9,234 bases of DNA. Origin: Bacteroidales bacterium GP2. Lineage in GTDB: Bacteria > Bacteroidota > Bacteroidia > Bacteroidales > Muribaculaceae. Within the stretch, counting starts at the first letter, position 1, and every line of letters starts with the position of its first letter. Where the stretch lies: the NCBI GenBank assembly GCA_001701115.1, contig DAAJ01000090.1, positions 4,524 through 13,757 of the forward strand. The letters run 5' to 3'. The notes under the pieces are model-generated. The model searched no databases. It was not told the origin of the DNA and worked only from the letters and a program-made list of their open reading frames with translations. Below are positions 1 to 7,347 of the stretch, one piece after another. The position numbers and the translations under genes were made by a program.

Positions 1-21
1 CTCGCAGCCCCTGCAGAATAA
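1..21 (+). CDS. 3' end of an upstream gene, probably a paralogue of the thioredoxin-fold gene that follows
   Basis: The first 21 bases read in frame as Leu-Ala-Ala-Pro-Ala-Glu-stop. These are exactly the last six residues and stop codon of the thioredoxin-fold protein at 49-1896, and the DNA is identical over 24 bases (1-24 and 1876-1899). The gene body lies outside the window, so its product cannot be read. The inference is a tandem copy of the same family whose stop lies 27 nt before the next start codon, close enough for co-transcription. A conserved 3' end alone, produced by gene conversion or a duplication junction, would look the same. Confidence 0.6.
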   Translation, partial: LAAPAE

Positions 22-24
22 ATA
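1..24 (+). repeat. 24-bp direct repeat, copy 1 (copy 2 at 1876-1899)
   Basis: Bases 1-24 are identical to 1876-1899. The repeat covers six codons, the stop codon and three further bases, then the copies diverge. Copy 1 may extend further left outside the window, so 24 bp is a minimum. Confidence 0.9.
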
Positions 25-48
25 TCTCACCTTAAATAACATTAAATC

Positions 49-1896
49 ATGAAAAAATCATTTTTTCTTCTCATCTTATTCCTTGGAGTACTGACAGCCT
101 CTTCTGAAACCCGGATTGTGGAATTCCCGACAATCGGTTGGAACAATATGATGGATATATTTGATTTCCAAAATGTGACGCTGACTGACACGGCTACAAT
201 AATTGATGTTAAAGTCCGGTCTCGGCGAGGGACAAGATTCATAATAGGAGAAAGTACTTTAACTACTGAGAACGGTAATAAATATGCTCTTAAGTCGGCT
301 AACGGACTCACTATCGGAGAGAGTAATGTTTTGGATAAGACAGGTCGGAAAGAATTTACTCTTATCTTCGAGCCACTACCGATCAAAAGTAACCGCTTGC
401 TGTTTAAGAGTGGGAATTTATTGATGGAATTAGAACTCTACACCACATCCGCTGTTCCGTCAGAATTGCCGGAAAATCTGGCAAATCCTACACAGGTCTC
501 TCAATTACCGATGCCTGTGTTAGCTATTGATTCAACAACCGTCAATGTTCATATCCTCGACTACAAGCCATATATGGGCAATACACTCAATTATTCCATC
601 CTTATGATGGGAGGTACTTTAACTGAGCTCCCTCCTCTGGAAATTGATGAAAAAGGAAATGCAAGCATAACTTTCCTCCTGCACGGCACCAGTAGATTTT
701 TCGCATACAATCTCGGACGCACGAGAGTGAACGCAATTGCGACACTAAAACCAGGTGAAACGGTTGACCTATATATTGACCCTTCATTCTCCGGTAAAAA
801 TGTGATGAAGAAATTCAGAGGAACCACCTCTGGTAAAACGTCATGGCACAACGGATTCTATTCAGCATTCGATGCTGCTGACATAGACAGTGACGCGGAT
901 ATGAAAATCATGAGCGGTAATTTTGGCGATTACCGCATGGGAGCGGACGAGTATGTTGACTATGCTCTTGCCCAATATGAAAAAGCTGAAAAGAAGATTA
1001 ATGATAACTCCACCTTGAGTAATCTCGGTAAAATCAAATCAAAACTTTACAATAAAGCTAATCTCATTGTTGCATTAGGGCAAGCACAAAAAATTCTAAT
1101 ACGCAACTACCGTAGCGTAAAACAAGATTTTTTGCCGGAGATACCATCTGATTCCATTTCTTGTGAGCTAAAACCGGAACACTATGAAAAAGTCGCCGAA
1201 ATAGTAGATGTAAACGATCCTTATCTCATGCTCCTGTTAGATGTTATCCCTGAAATTCCTTCTGCCGGTTGGATAGAGGTAGGAGCGGACGGAGCTTTTC
1301 TCAAAGAAACAGTAATGTATATAAACTCCGCAAAAAAAATAAAAGCCGGCATAGGCAGCGAGACTGATGTAGAAGTTTTGAAAGGATTAAGCAATCCATT
1401 TTATTCTCAGTCCGCAGAAATATATCTGCAAGAGATGCATGAAATACTTGCAAACGAGGCAGCCAAACTATGCTTACCAACACCTGATGTTGTACCGGAC
1501 AGTATTTTCGATGCTATCATAGCTCCCCATAAAGGAAAGGTGATAATGGTGGATTTTTGGGCTACATGGTGTGAGCCCTGCTTAAGAGCTCTCAAACTAA
1601 ACGAACCCGAAAAAAGTGGAGAACTCAACTCGGAAGATATTGTGTGGATCTATATAGCTGATGATTCGTCTCCACTACCTAAATATCTTGAATTAATAAA
1701 GGATATTAAAGGCCTCCACTATAAACTCACTGAAGAGCAGTATGCCGAACTTAGTAAAAAATTGAATATCAGCGGTTATCCGTATTATATATTAGTAGAT
1801 CGCAAAGGCAATACCGTATATAAAGGTCTTCCGAGTGGAAGCCATGAAGAGTTTAAGAAAACTATTCTTGACGCGCTCGCAGCCCCTGCAGAATAA
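49..1896 (+). CDS. Exported protein with C-terminal TlpA-like thioredoxin domain
   Basis: This 615-residue protein starts with a Sec signal peptide (MKK, then a hydrophobic stretch to about residue 17, likely cut near 18-20), so it acts in the periplasm or is membrane-associated. No lipobox cysteine is present. Residues about 20-480 form a long N-terminal region that I do not recognise in detail: a beta-rich part to about 255, then a mostly helical part. Residues about 483-612 are a thioredoxin fold: the strand and active site VDFWATWCEPC put the redox cysteines at C508 and C511, and the probable cis-proline is P578 in GYPYY, followed by ILVDRKGN. Known TlpA/ResA-like domains reduce or oxidise disulfides in exported proteins, so thiol oxidoreductase is the likely activity; the partner is unknown. 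The start is supported by the signal peptide. The gene follows a probable paralogue by 27 nt and is followed by a terminator-like hairpin. Confidence 0.88.
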   Translation: MKKSFFLLILFLGVLTASSETRIVEFPTIGWNNMMDIFDFQNVTLTDTATIIDVKVRSRRGTRFIIGESTLTTENGNKYALKSANGLTIGESNVLDKTGRKEFTLIFEPLPIKSNRLLFKSGNLLMELELYTTSAVPSELPENLANPTQVSQLPMPVLAIDSTTVNVHILDYKPYMGNTLNYSILMMGGTLTELPPLEIDEKGNASITFLLHGTSRFFAYNLGRTRVNAIATLKPGETVDLYIDPSFSGKNVMKKFRGTTSGKTSWHNGFYSAFDAADIDSDADMKIMSGNFGDYRMGADEYVDYALAQYEKAEKKINDNSTLSNLGKIKSKLYNKANLIVALGQAQKILIRNYRSVKQDFLPEIPSDSISCELKPEHYEKVAEIVDVNDPYLMLLLDVIPEIPSAGWIEVGADGAFLKETVMYINSAKKIKAGIGSETDVEVLKGLSNPFYSQSAEIYLQEMHEILANEAAKLCLPTPDVVPDSIFDAIIAPHKGKVIMVDFWATWCEPCLRALKLNEPEKSGELNSEDIVWIYIADDSSPLPKYLELIKDIKGLHYKLTEEQYAELSKKLNISGYPYYILVDRKGNTVYKGLPSGSHEEFKKTILDALAAPAE

Positions 1897-1899
1897 ATA
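1876..1899 (+). repeat. 24-bp direct repeat, copy 2
   Basis: This copy is identical to bases 1-24. It spans the last codons and stop of the thioredoxin-fold gene plus three bases of the intergenic region. Confidence 0.9.
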
Positions 1900-1916
1900 A
1901 TGATATTATAAATTTT

Positions 1917-1960
1917 AAGGCATCGTTTTAGTCATATCCGAGTGAAACGATGCCTTTTAT
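1917..1960 (+). terminator. Terminator-like hairpin between the thioredoxin-fold gene and the first GH20 gene
   Basis: A perfect 12-bp inverted repeat (1917-1928 pairs with 1945-1956) with a 16-nt loop is followed by a short T-rich run (ttttatta). It fits an intrinsic terminator for the thioredoxin-fold gene, whose stop ends at 1896. The hairpin ends only 16 nt before the GH20 start codon at 1973 and no good promoter is visible in between. It may therefore let part of the transcription through, or sit in the GH20 leader as an attenuator-like element. The left arm begins with A residues, so a terminator on the other strand is possible in principle, but no minus-strand gene is nearby. Confidence 0.7.
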
Positions 1961-1972
1961 TATCAAACAGAT

Positions 1973-3601
1973 ATGATACGTCATTTACTTATCGCCCTAC
2001 TCGCCACGCTCAATGCCGCCGCATCTTTTGGAGCAAAGCCGTTGCCGATAATTCCCGCTCCAACGACAATGGAGGAGACTTCCGATAAAACTGTACGCTT
2101 GAAACTACCGCTTGACATCAGCATAGGAGAGGTAGACAGTTTGTCGCACGAAGTGATTGAACGCGAGGTAAAAAGCATTTCCCCCCTTTTGCCACAAAAG
2201 CATCAGGATGGAGCAGAAATATCTTTTAGCACTGACACTTTACAGCCGGCAGAAGGGTATCGCCTGACAATTGATGATAACGGCATAAAAATAGAAGCGT
2301 CAATCCATGCAGGATTCTTTTACGGTCTTCAAACCCTAAAGCGGCTTATGGGGAAAGAGATTGTTGCCGGAGTGCAGAGCGACTGCACTGCACTTCCCTC
2401 CGTTACGATAACCGATTCCCCACGATTTGCCCACCGTGGATTCATGCTTGACGTGAGCCGCCACTTCTTTTCAACCGTGCAGATAAAAAAGATGCTCCGC
2501 CTAATGGCTGCATACAAGATGAACAAATTCCACTGGCACCTTACGGATGACCAGGGCTGGAGGCTCCCGGTAAAAGGGTATCCGCTGCTCACTACCGTGG
2601 GTGCTTCCCATCCGGCAAATACACGAATGACTGATTTCAGCACCCAAACAGAATATTATACCACAGAGCCGATAAAACCTGTGGCATATACTCCGGAAGA
2701 GATTCGCGATATCGTTGACTATGCGGCACAATTAAACATCGACATAATTCCTGAAATAGAGATGCCCGGACATCTGGCTGCAGCTATCGCAGCTTATCCC
2801 CACCTCAGCTGCAATCCTGACAGCACCCATGCTGTCCGTGACCTGCAAGGCATTTCAAAAGATGTGCTTGACGTGTCGAATCCGGAAGCGATGAAATTTG
2901 TCAAAACTGTAATAGACTGCATTGTAGACTTCTTTCCTTACGAGATTATCCATATCGGGGGCGATGAAACCCCTACTGAAGCATGGGAAGCAAGCGAAGG
3001 ATGCAGAAAAGTGGTGGAAGAGAAAGGATTTGACGGTGCGACATCTGAAGAGAAATTCCGCAAACTACAGAACTTGTTTACGGAGGAGGTAAATGAATAT
3101 GCCAAATCAAAAGGACGCCGGCTAATGACGTGGGATGAAATTATTACCGCTCCGGGAGCAGACCTTGAAGTGGCACGACGCATAAATCCACTCGTTATGG
3201 CTTATGATATTGTTTACGATAAACCTGTTGAACAGTCTGCTGAATTGGGATTGCAGTGCGTTTACGCTCCCTTCGGTCCATACTATATAAACCGCCGTTA
3301 TAGCTCAGACCGGATTGGCGCGGGACATGGACGCGATGACATAGAAGCTGTGTATAACCACCCCGTTCCCGATAATTCAAATGTAACCGGGACGCAAGCT
3401 ATATTCTGGACGGAATATGTCACGCTTGACAGCGACCTTGAATACCTTGCACTCCCCCGGCTTGCAGCCATTGCAGAAAACGCATGGATTGACCCGGAAC
3501 AGAAAAATTACGACAGCTTCCAGACCCGTATTGCCGAAGATACCGGATGGCTCGTTCTTGCCGGATATAATTATGCCCGTCACCAGATATTAAACCATTG
3601 A
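1973..3601 (+). CDS. GH20 beta-N-acetylhexosaminidase, exported
   Basis: This 542-residue exo-glycosidase would remove non-reducing terminal beta-linked GlcNAc or GalNAc by the substrate-assisted mechanism of family GH20. A signal peptide covers residues 1 to about 21 (cleavage near SFG-A). Residues about 24-148 match the N-terminal alpha/beta GH20b domain, and about 151-506 the catalytic TIM barrel. Visible motifs are GFMLDVSRHFF (R163, sugar-binding arginine), HWHLTDDQGWR (187-197), PEIEMPGH (260-267), HIGGDETP with the catalytic pair D331/E332, TWDE (W387) and FWTEY (W479). All key residues are present, so the enzyme is predicted to be active. It ends soon after the barrel with no binding module. 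The start is fixed by the signal peptide. It lies 75 nt upstream of a second GH20 gene, which suggests action on the same N-acetylhexosamine-containing glycans. The true substrate (mucin, N-glycan, chitin oligomers or muropeptides) cannot be read from sequence. Confidence 0.95.
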   Translation: MIRHLLIALLATLNAAASFGAKPLPIIPAPTTMEETSDKTVRLKLPLDISIGEVDSLSHEVIEREVKSISPLLPQKHQDGAEISFSTDTLQPAEGYRLTIDDNGIKIEASIHAGFFYGLQTLKRLMGKEIVAGVQSDCTALPSVTITDSPRFAHRGFMLDVSRHFFSTVQIKKMLRLMAAYKMNKFHWHLTDDQGWRLPVKGYPLLTTVGASHPANTRMTDFSTQTEYYTTEPIKPVAYTPEEIRDIVDYAAQLNIDIIPEIEMPGHLAAAIAAYPHLSCNPDSTHAVRDLQGISKDVLDVSNPEAMKFVKTVIDCIVDFFPYEIIHIGGDETPTEAWEASEGCRKVVEEKGFDGATSEEKFRKLQNLFTEEVNEYAKSKGRRLMTWDEIITAPGADLEVARRINPLVMAYDIVYDKPVEQSAELGLQCVYAPFGPYYINRRYSSDRIGAGHGRDDIEAVYNHPVPDNSNVTGTQAIFWTEYVTLDSDLEYLALPRLAAIAENAWIDPEQKNYDSFQTRIAEDTGWLVLAGYNYARHQILNH

Positions 3602-3639
3602 TTCATAAAACTGAAAAAAGGACAGATAATTAGGCTTAC

Positions 3640-3672
3640 TGTGATTTCTTATCAAATTTTTTGCTACTTTTG
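3640..3672 (+). promoter_or_regulatory. Bacteroidetes-type promoter directly upstream of the second GH20 gene
   Basis: TACTTTTG at 3665-3672 matches the Bacteroides -7 consensus TAnnTTTG exactly. TGTG at 3640-3643, 21 nt upstream, is a one-mismatch version of the TTTG -33 element. Transcription should begin a few bases after the -7 box, at or very near the ATG at 3677, giving a leaderless or nearly leaderless mRNA. An in-frame stop at 3671-3673 rules out an upstream start codon. The gene could in addition be read from the preceding GH20 gene. Confidence 0.6.
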
Positions 3673-3676
3673 AGAT

Positions 3677-5692
3677 ATGAATACGAAAAAAATACTTTTA
3701 ATTTTTGCAGCACTGGTTTTAGGTATCAGTGCGCATGCCTTATCACTCGCCGAGTATCCCCTTCTGCCTGTGCCTCAGGCTATCCAGTTCGGCAAATCAA
3801 CTGTTTCCGTGAAGTCTGCTTCGCTTTCCATGCCCGCTTGGGAAACCAATTGGAGCAAAGCATTGACCGCCAACGGCGTAACTTTATCCCCCTCTGCCAA
3901 ATATAAGATTACAGGCGAAATTGTCAGCGAAATCAAAGGTGTGCCTTCAGAGAATGACGAAGGCTACCTCCTGAGCATCAACAAGAAAGGGATAAAAGTA
4001 AGCGCTACATCTGAAAAAGGAATTTATTGGGCGCTCCAGACCCTGCGCCAGCTTGCTGCTGCCAACAAAGACGGCAAGCTGCCCGAATGCGAGATTATCG
4101 ACTATCCGGCTTTTCCATGGCGAGGATTCATGATTGACACAGGCAGATCATACATTTCCATAGAGGAGCTTAAAAGGGAAATAGATATGATGTCGCAGTT
4201 CAAGATGAACGTTTTCCACTGGCATTTCACTGAAAACCAGGCATGGAGGCTCGAGAGCAAAATATTTCCAATGCTTAATGACAGCGTGAACATGGCGCGG
4301 CAGCCCGGACTGTTCTACACCCAGGAGCAAGCTAAAGATATCGTCAACTATGCCAAAGCGCATAATGTTCTTATCCTTCCGGAGGTTGATATGCCGGGAC
4401 ATAGCGCTGCTTTCGTCAGGACGTTCCGCCACGACATGCAGAGCCCGGAGGGAATGAAAATACTCAAGCTCCTTGTTGAGGAAGTATGCGAGACATTTGA
4501 CGTGCCTTACATTCATATCGGCACTGATGAAGTAAAATTCACCAATCCGGATTTCGTGCCTGAAATGGTGAAATTTGTGCGTAAGAAAGGTAAAAAAATT
4601 GTTTCATGGAATCCTGGATGGAATTACAAAGAGGGTGAGATTGACATGACAACCATGTGGAGCTACCGCGGCAAGCCTACCCCCGGCATTCCAGCCATTG
4701 ACCTCAGACTGCACTATATCAACCATTTTGACACTTATGCTGATCTTATTGCCCTCTACCGCAGCAACATTTACGGACATAAGAAATCGGAGGATGGTAT
4801 TGCCGGAGTTGAAATAGGTTTATGGACAGACAGATATGTTGATAACGAGGCTTCTATGATTGCCCAAAATTCAGTTTATCCAACCATGCTTGCCATTGCT
4901 GAAAGATCATGGCACGGAGGCGGCGAGGAGTATTTTGACAAACTCGGCACTAACCTCAATGAAAGCAATGCCGAGGATTTTGCGGCATTTGCAGATTTCG
5001 AGAAAAGGCTGCTTTGGCATAAAGAACACACTTTTGATTCTATCTATATTCCGTATGTGAAACAAACAGATGTGCGCTGGCTGATCACAGACGCTTTTCC
5101 TAACGGAGGTGACTTGACAGCAGTGTTCCCGCCTGAAACCGAAGGGTTGAAAGAATCATACACTTTCAATGACAGCATCTATGGCACAGCTACCGCAAAC
5201 GGTGCAGCCGTTTACCTCAGGCATTACTGGGGAGCGACAATTCCTTCGTTTTACTCCAACCCTCAGCCAGACCACACAGCATACGCTTTCACCTGGGTGT
5301 ACGCACCTAAGGATATGACTGTTGGACTTCAGGCTGAAACCCAGAATTACAGCCGTTCTGAATCTGACATCGCTGCTCCGGCTGGAAAATGGGACTACCG
5401 TGAAAGTAAGATTTGGATAAACGACAAGGAGATACCAGCCCCACAATGGACATCAACCCACAAAGAGAGGACAAATGAGGTTACATTGGGAAATGAGAAC
5501 TTGGCTGCACGCGAACCTATCCAGGTCCAGCTCCACAAAGGTTGGAACAAGGTGCTTATAAAACTTCCTGTCGGCAAATTCTCTTCGTATGAAACCAGAC
5601 TTGTGAAATGGATGTTCACTTTCGTTTTCACCACGCCTGATGGAAAGAAAGCCGCTCCCGGACTGATATATTCCCCCTACAAGAAAAAATAA
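3677..5692 (+). CDS. Divergent GH20-family glycoside hydrolase with C-terminal beta-rich module, exported
   Basis: This 671-residue protein has a signal peptide (residues 1-21, cleavage AHA-L), a GH20b-like domain (about 25-145) and a GH20 barrel (about 146-450). Motifs are WRGFMIDTGRSYI (R157), HWHFTENQAWR (181-191), PEVDMPGH (235-242), HIGTDEV with the probable catalytic pair D284/E285, SWNPGW (W311) and GLWTDR (W383). The usual TDD is TEN here, GGDE is GTDE, and the loop between PGH and the catalytic pair is about 20 residues shorter than in the neighbouring GH20 protein. A different aglycone or linkage preference is therefore likely, though activity on N-acetylhexosaminides is still expected. 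Residues about 460-671 form an extension with a beta-sandwich look: W580-I-N-D-K and LHKGWNKVLIKL (619-630) resemble galactose-binding-like modules. It is transcribed from its own promoter, perhaps also with the upstream GH20 gene, and ends before a strong terminator. Confidence 0.9.
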   Translation: MNTKKILLIFAALVLGISAHALSLAEYPLLPVPQAIQFGKSTVSVKSASLSMPAWETNWSKALTANGVTLSPSAKYKITGEIVSEIKGVPSENDEGYLLSINKKGIKVSATSEKGIYWALQTLRQLAAANKDGKLPECEIIDYPAFPWRGFMIDTGRSYISIEELKREIDMMSQFKMNVFHWHFTENQAWRLESKIFPMLNDSVNMARQPGLFYTQEQAKDIVNYAKAHNVLILPEVDMPGHSAAFVRTFRHDMQSPEGMKILKLLVEEVCETFDVPYIHIGTDEVKFTNPDFVPEMVKFVRKKGKKIVSWNPGWNYKEGEIDMTTMWSYRGKPTPGIPAIDLRLHYINHFDTYADLIALYRSNIYGHKKSEDGIAGVEIGLWTDRYVDNEASMIAQNSVYPTMLAIAERSWHGGGEEYFDKLGTNLNESNAEDFAAFADFEKRLLWHKEHTFDSIYIPYVKQTDVRWLITDAFPNGGDLTAVFPPETEGLKESYTFNDSIYGTATANGAAVYLRHYWGATIPSFYSNPQPDHTAYAFTWVYAPKDMTVGLQAETQNYSRSESDIAAPAGKWDYRESKIWINDKEIPAPQWTSTHKERTNEVTLGNENLAAREPIQVQLHKGWNKVLIKLPVGKFSSYETRLVKWMFTFVFTTPDGKKAAPGLIYSPYKKK

Positions 5693-5705
5693 ACGGACAA
5701 TTAAT

Positions 5706-5758
5706 AGAACACAAAAACACCCTGAAAGTGAGATTCTTTCAGGGTGTTTTTGTGTTCT
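5706..5758. terminator. Bidirectional intrinsic terminator between convergent genes
   Basis: A perfect 23-bp inverted repeat (5706-5728 with 5736-5758) surrounds a 7-nt loop. The outer stem carries A-rich and T-rich arms around a GC-containing inner stem, so the RNA from either strand forms a hairpin followed by U-rich sequence. It lies 13 nt after the stop of the GH20 gene on the plus strand and 21 nt after the stop of the small secreted protein gene on the minus strand, so it can end both transcripts. Confidence 0.9.
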
Positions 5759-5779
5759 TGAAGCAGACGCAGCTTTAAT

Positions 5780-6121
5780 TTACTTCTTGCGGGAGTTTCC
5801 GGTATTTTGTTTTTGAGATTTTTTTGGCTTTGTCATTGGCTGGTAATTACCTTTCTTATCGGCATCAAGCAGATCCATTGCCTCCGGTTTAAGAGTCAGT
5901 ACTAAGGTATCGGTCCTATGTGATACGAGAATACTCACGAGGTGCTTCTCCTTAAGCAGGGATGCGCCTTTTTTAGTTAAAACCCGACCGTTATTTGTTA
6001 CGACAATAGGTTTATTTGTACCAATAGGATCTTCAGGATTAGTTTTCAAATCAACCATTACCTGCGCTGATACGCTCAAGGCACCACAAAGCATCAGGCA
6101 ACAAAGAAGTTTTTTCAGCAT
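5780..6121 (-). CDS. Small exported Lys-rich protein, function unknown
   Basis: I do not recognise this 113-residue protein. Residues 1-19 form a clear signal peptide (MLKKLL, a hydrophobic core with cysteines at 7, 8 and 12, then SVSA before Q20), so the mature protein of about 94 residues is exported. C12 lacks a small residue before it, so a lipoprotein is unlikely. Residues 35-80 alternate hydrophobic and polar residues (KPIVVTNNGRVLT, LVSILVSHRTDTLVLTL), suggesting a small beta-sheet domain. The tail from about residue 89 is low-complexity, rich in Lys, Gln and Asn, and strongly basic. It starts 13 nt after the stop of the propeller lipoprotein gene with no terminator between, so the two are probably co-transcribed and may work together at the envelope. 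No Shine-Dalgarno is seen, as usual in this phylum. A real gene is supported by the signal peptide and operon position. Confidence 0.75.
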   Translation of the reverse strand: MLKKLLCCLMLCGALSVSAQVMVDLKTNPEDPIGTNKPIVVTNNGRVLTKKGASLLKEKHLVSILVSHRTDTLVLTLKPEAMDLLDADKKGNYQPMTKPKKSQKQNTGNSRKK

Positions 6122-6134
6122 ACAATTTCAATTT

Positions 6135-7208
6135 TTATTTGTTAGCAATCGAGTATTTTACAAGAGTAGGGTCAGGACGGTTTTCAATGGTGTAAATAGC
6201 ATTGTTTGAATAATCAATATCAAAAGCGGTTGCCTCTGCCGGCAGGATGAATCGGCGACGTGGATTTCCATCCCAATCGAACTCCAGAATGCTGCCTATA
6301 TGACGGTCTAAATCTGATTCCGTCTTTGCCTCAACCCCAACGAACCCTACTGCAAAACCGGTTTCATTTGCGCTTGCCCCAGAAAACATAAACCATAACG
6401 GATAAGGAGCAAAACCAAAACTACTGTCATCCCCGAATTTTTTCAACGACAATTCCGGAAAAACAGGTCCGCTAAGAATAATATCGCCTTTGGAATGGTC
6501 AAGCGGATGGATTCCAATCTCATTCCATGATTTATTCACAACCGCCACTTTATTTTCCCCCCGCGAATATGCCAGGTCTGATTGAAAATAAAAATTGTTA
6601 GGATAAAGCGAATCAGGAAGTTCCACATCCGGGAAAGTACCTAATGAATCAACAACATTTCCTATGCTATCCAACACTATCAACCGGCTCCGCCATGTTG
6701 GAGCTGCAAGACAGATATAATCAGTGCCGTTTCCGGCGATAATTTTCATACACGACTCAGAAGGGGAAGCTAATAGAACCATTTCAGCTTCGTCGCCATT
6801 GTCATTCCACGCCACAGAAATCAGTTTGCCTTCATAAATACCGGAAAGAAGGAGCCTACCATTCGCATCAATGCTCATGCTGCCGACATTTAAAATTTCT
6901 AAAGGCCCGAGACCCCGGCGGTTTGCAACCTGCCATTTGCCGGAATTAAGATTATAAAGAATAACATTATTCTCTGATCGTCCCTGAGATATGGCAATTA
7001 TAGAATCGTTAACAACACGAAGTTCCTTTACCGTGCCTATAAAATCACAATCAGGCGTCAAATCAACATCGGCTCCGGCTAATTCCACCTTATCAAAATC
7101 ATCAAGGCTGAATTTTTTATTATCAGATTCTTCCTGTATGTTTCGGTTACTGCAACCGAAGCATATAGGAAGAAGTCCTAAAGCAATTGAAAAAAAAATA
7201 GTTCTCAT
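6135..7208 (-). CDS. 6-bladed beta-propeller lipoprotein, BF3164/TolB-like family
   Basis: This 357-residue protein has a short hydrophobic signal with a probable lipidated C19 (preceded by C-F-G, an imperfect lipobox) and then a Ser/Asn/acidic stretch (QEESD), so it is probably a lipoprotein and perhaps surface-exposed. The rest reads as repeated beta-strand blades. The hallmark G-x-GP-x-E occurs at RRGLGPLEIL (97-106), and the final blade EFDWDGNPRRRF (309-320) then FDIDYSNNAIYTIE (329-342) is typical of the BF3164-like lipoprotein group common in Bacteroidales. Known members have no assigned biochemical role; a binding or scaffold function is inferred from the propeller fold. The start is supported by the signal sequence. 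It is preceded by a good promoter (7285-7317) and followed after 13 nt by the small secreted protein gene. The nearby TPR membrane protein has its own terminator, so it is probably a separate unit. Confidence 0.85.
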   Translation of the reverse strand: MRTIFFSIALGLLPICFGCSNRNIQEESDNKKFSLDDFDKVELAGADVDLTPDCDFIGTVKELRVVNDSIIAISQGRSENNVILYNLNSGKWQVANRRGLGPLEILNVGSMSIDANGRLLLSGIYEGKLISVAWNDNGDEAEMVLLASPSESCMKIIAGNGTDYICLAAPTWRSRLIVLDSIGNVVDSLGTFPDVELPDSLYPNNFYFQSDLAYSRGENKVAVVNKSWNEIGIHPLDHSKGDIILSGPVFPELSLKKFGDDSSFGFAPYPLWFMFSGASANETGFAVGFVGVEAKTESDLDRHIGSILEFDWDGNPRRRFILPAEATAFDIDYSNNAIYTIENRPDPTLVKYSIANK

Positions 7209-7284
7209 TTGATTCTTTTCTTAGTTACGGGATAAAACTTTCAATAATCTTACCATATTATTATTGTTTTGAAAATATATAGCG

Positions 7285-7317
7285 CAAAATTAGGAAGTTT
7301 TCCCCTTTCATGCCAAA
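7285..7317 (-). promoter_or_regulatory. Promoter for the propeller lipoprotein and small secreted protein genes
   Basis: On the minus strand, TAATTTTG (7292-7285) matches the Bacteroides -7 consensus TAnnTTTG exactly and is followed by GC, as is common. TTTG (7317-7314) is an exact -33 element at a 21-nt spacing, with a second TTTG just behind it (7321-7318). The predicted start of transcription is near 7280, leaving a leader of about 70 nt before the ATG at 7208. Confidence 0.7.
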
Positions 7318-7347
7318 CAAACCATGCCTTACTTAATCTAACAGCCA

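Noticed and set aside
42..386. A 114-codon minus-strand open frame over the start of the thioredoxin-fold gene
   Set aside because: It covers the signal peptide and N-terminus of a well-supported gene on the other strand and shows no features of its own.
3661..3906. An 81-codon plus-strand frame overlapping the start of the second GH20 gene
   Set aside because: It is a shifted frame of the GH20 gene. That gene's own frame has a signal peptide and domain match.
4148..4516. A 122-codon open frame on the minus strand inside the second GH20 gene
   Set aside because: It lies wholly antisense to conserved GH20 motifs, has no signal or recognisable domain, and no promoter or operon context.
1973..5692. 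The idea that the GH20 pair belongs to a canonical polysaccharide utilisation locus
   Set aside because: No SusC-like or SusD-like protein, ECF/anti-sigma pair or hybrid two-component system is present in the window. Flanking sequence could change this.
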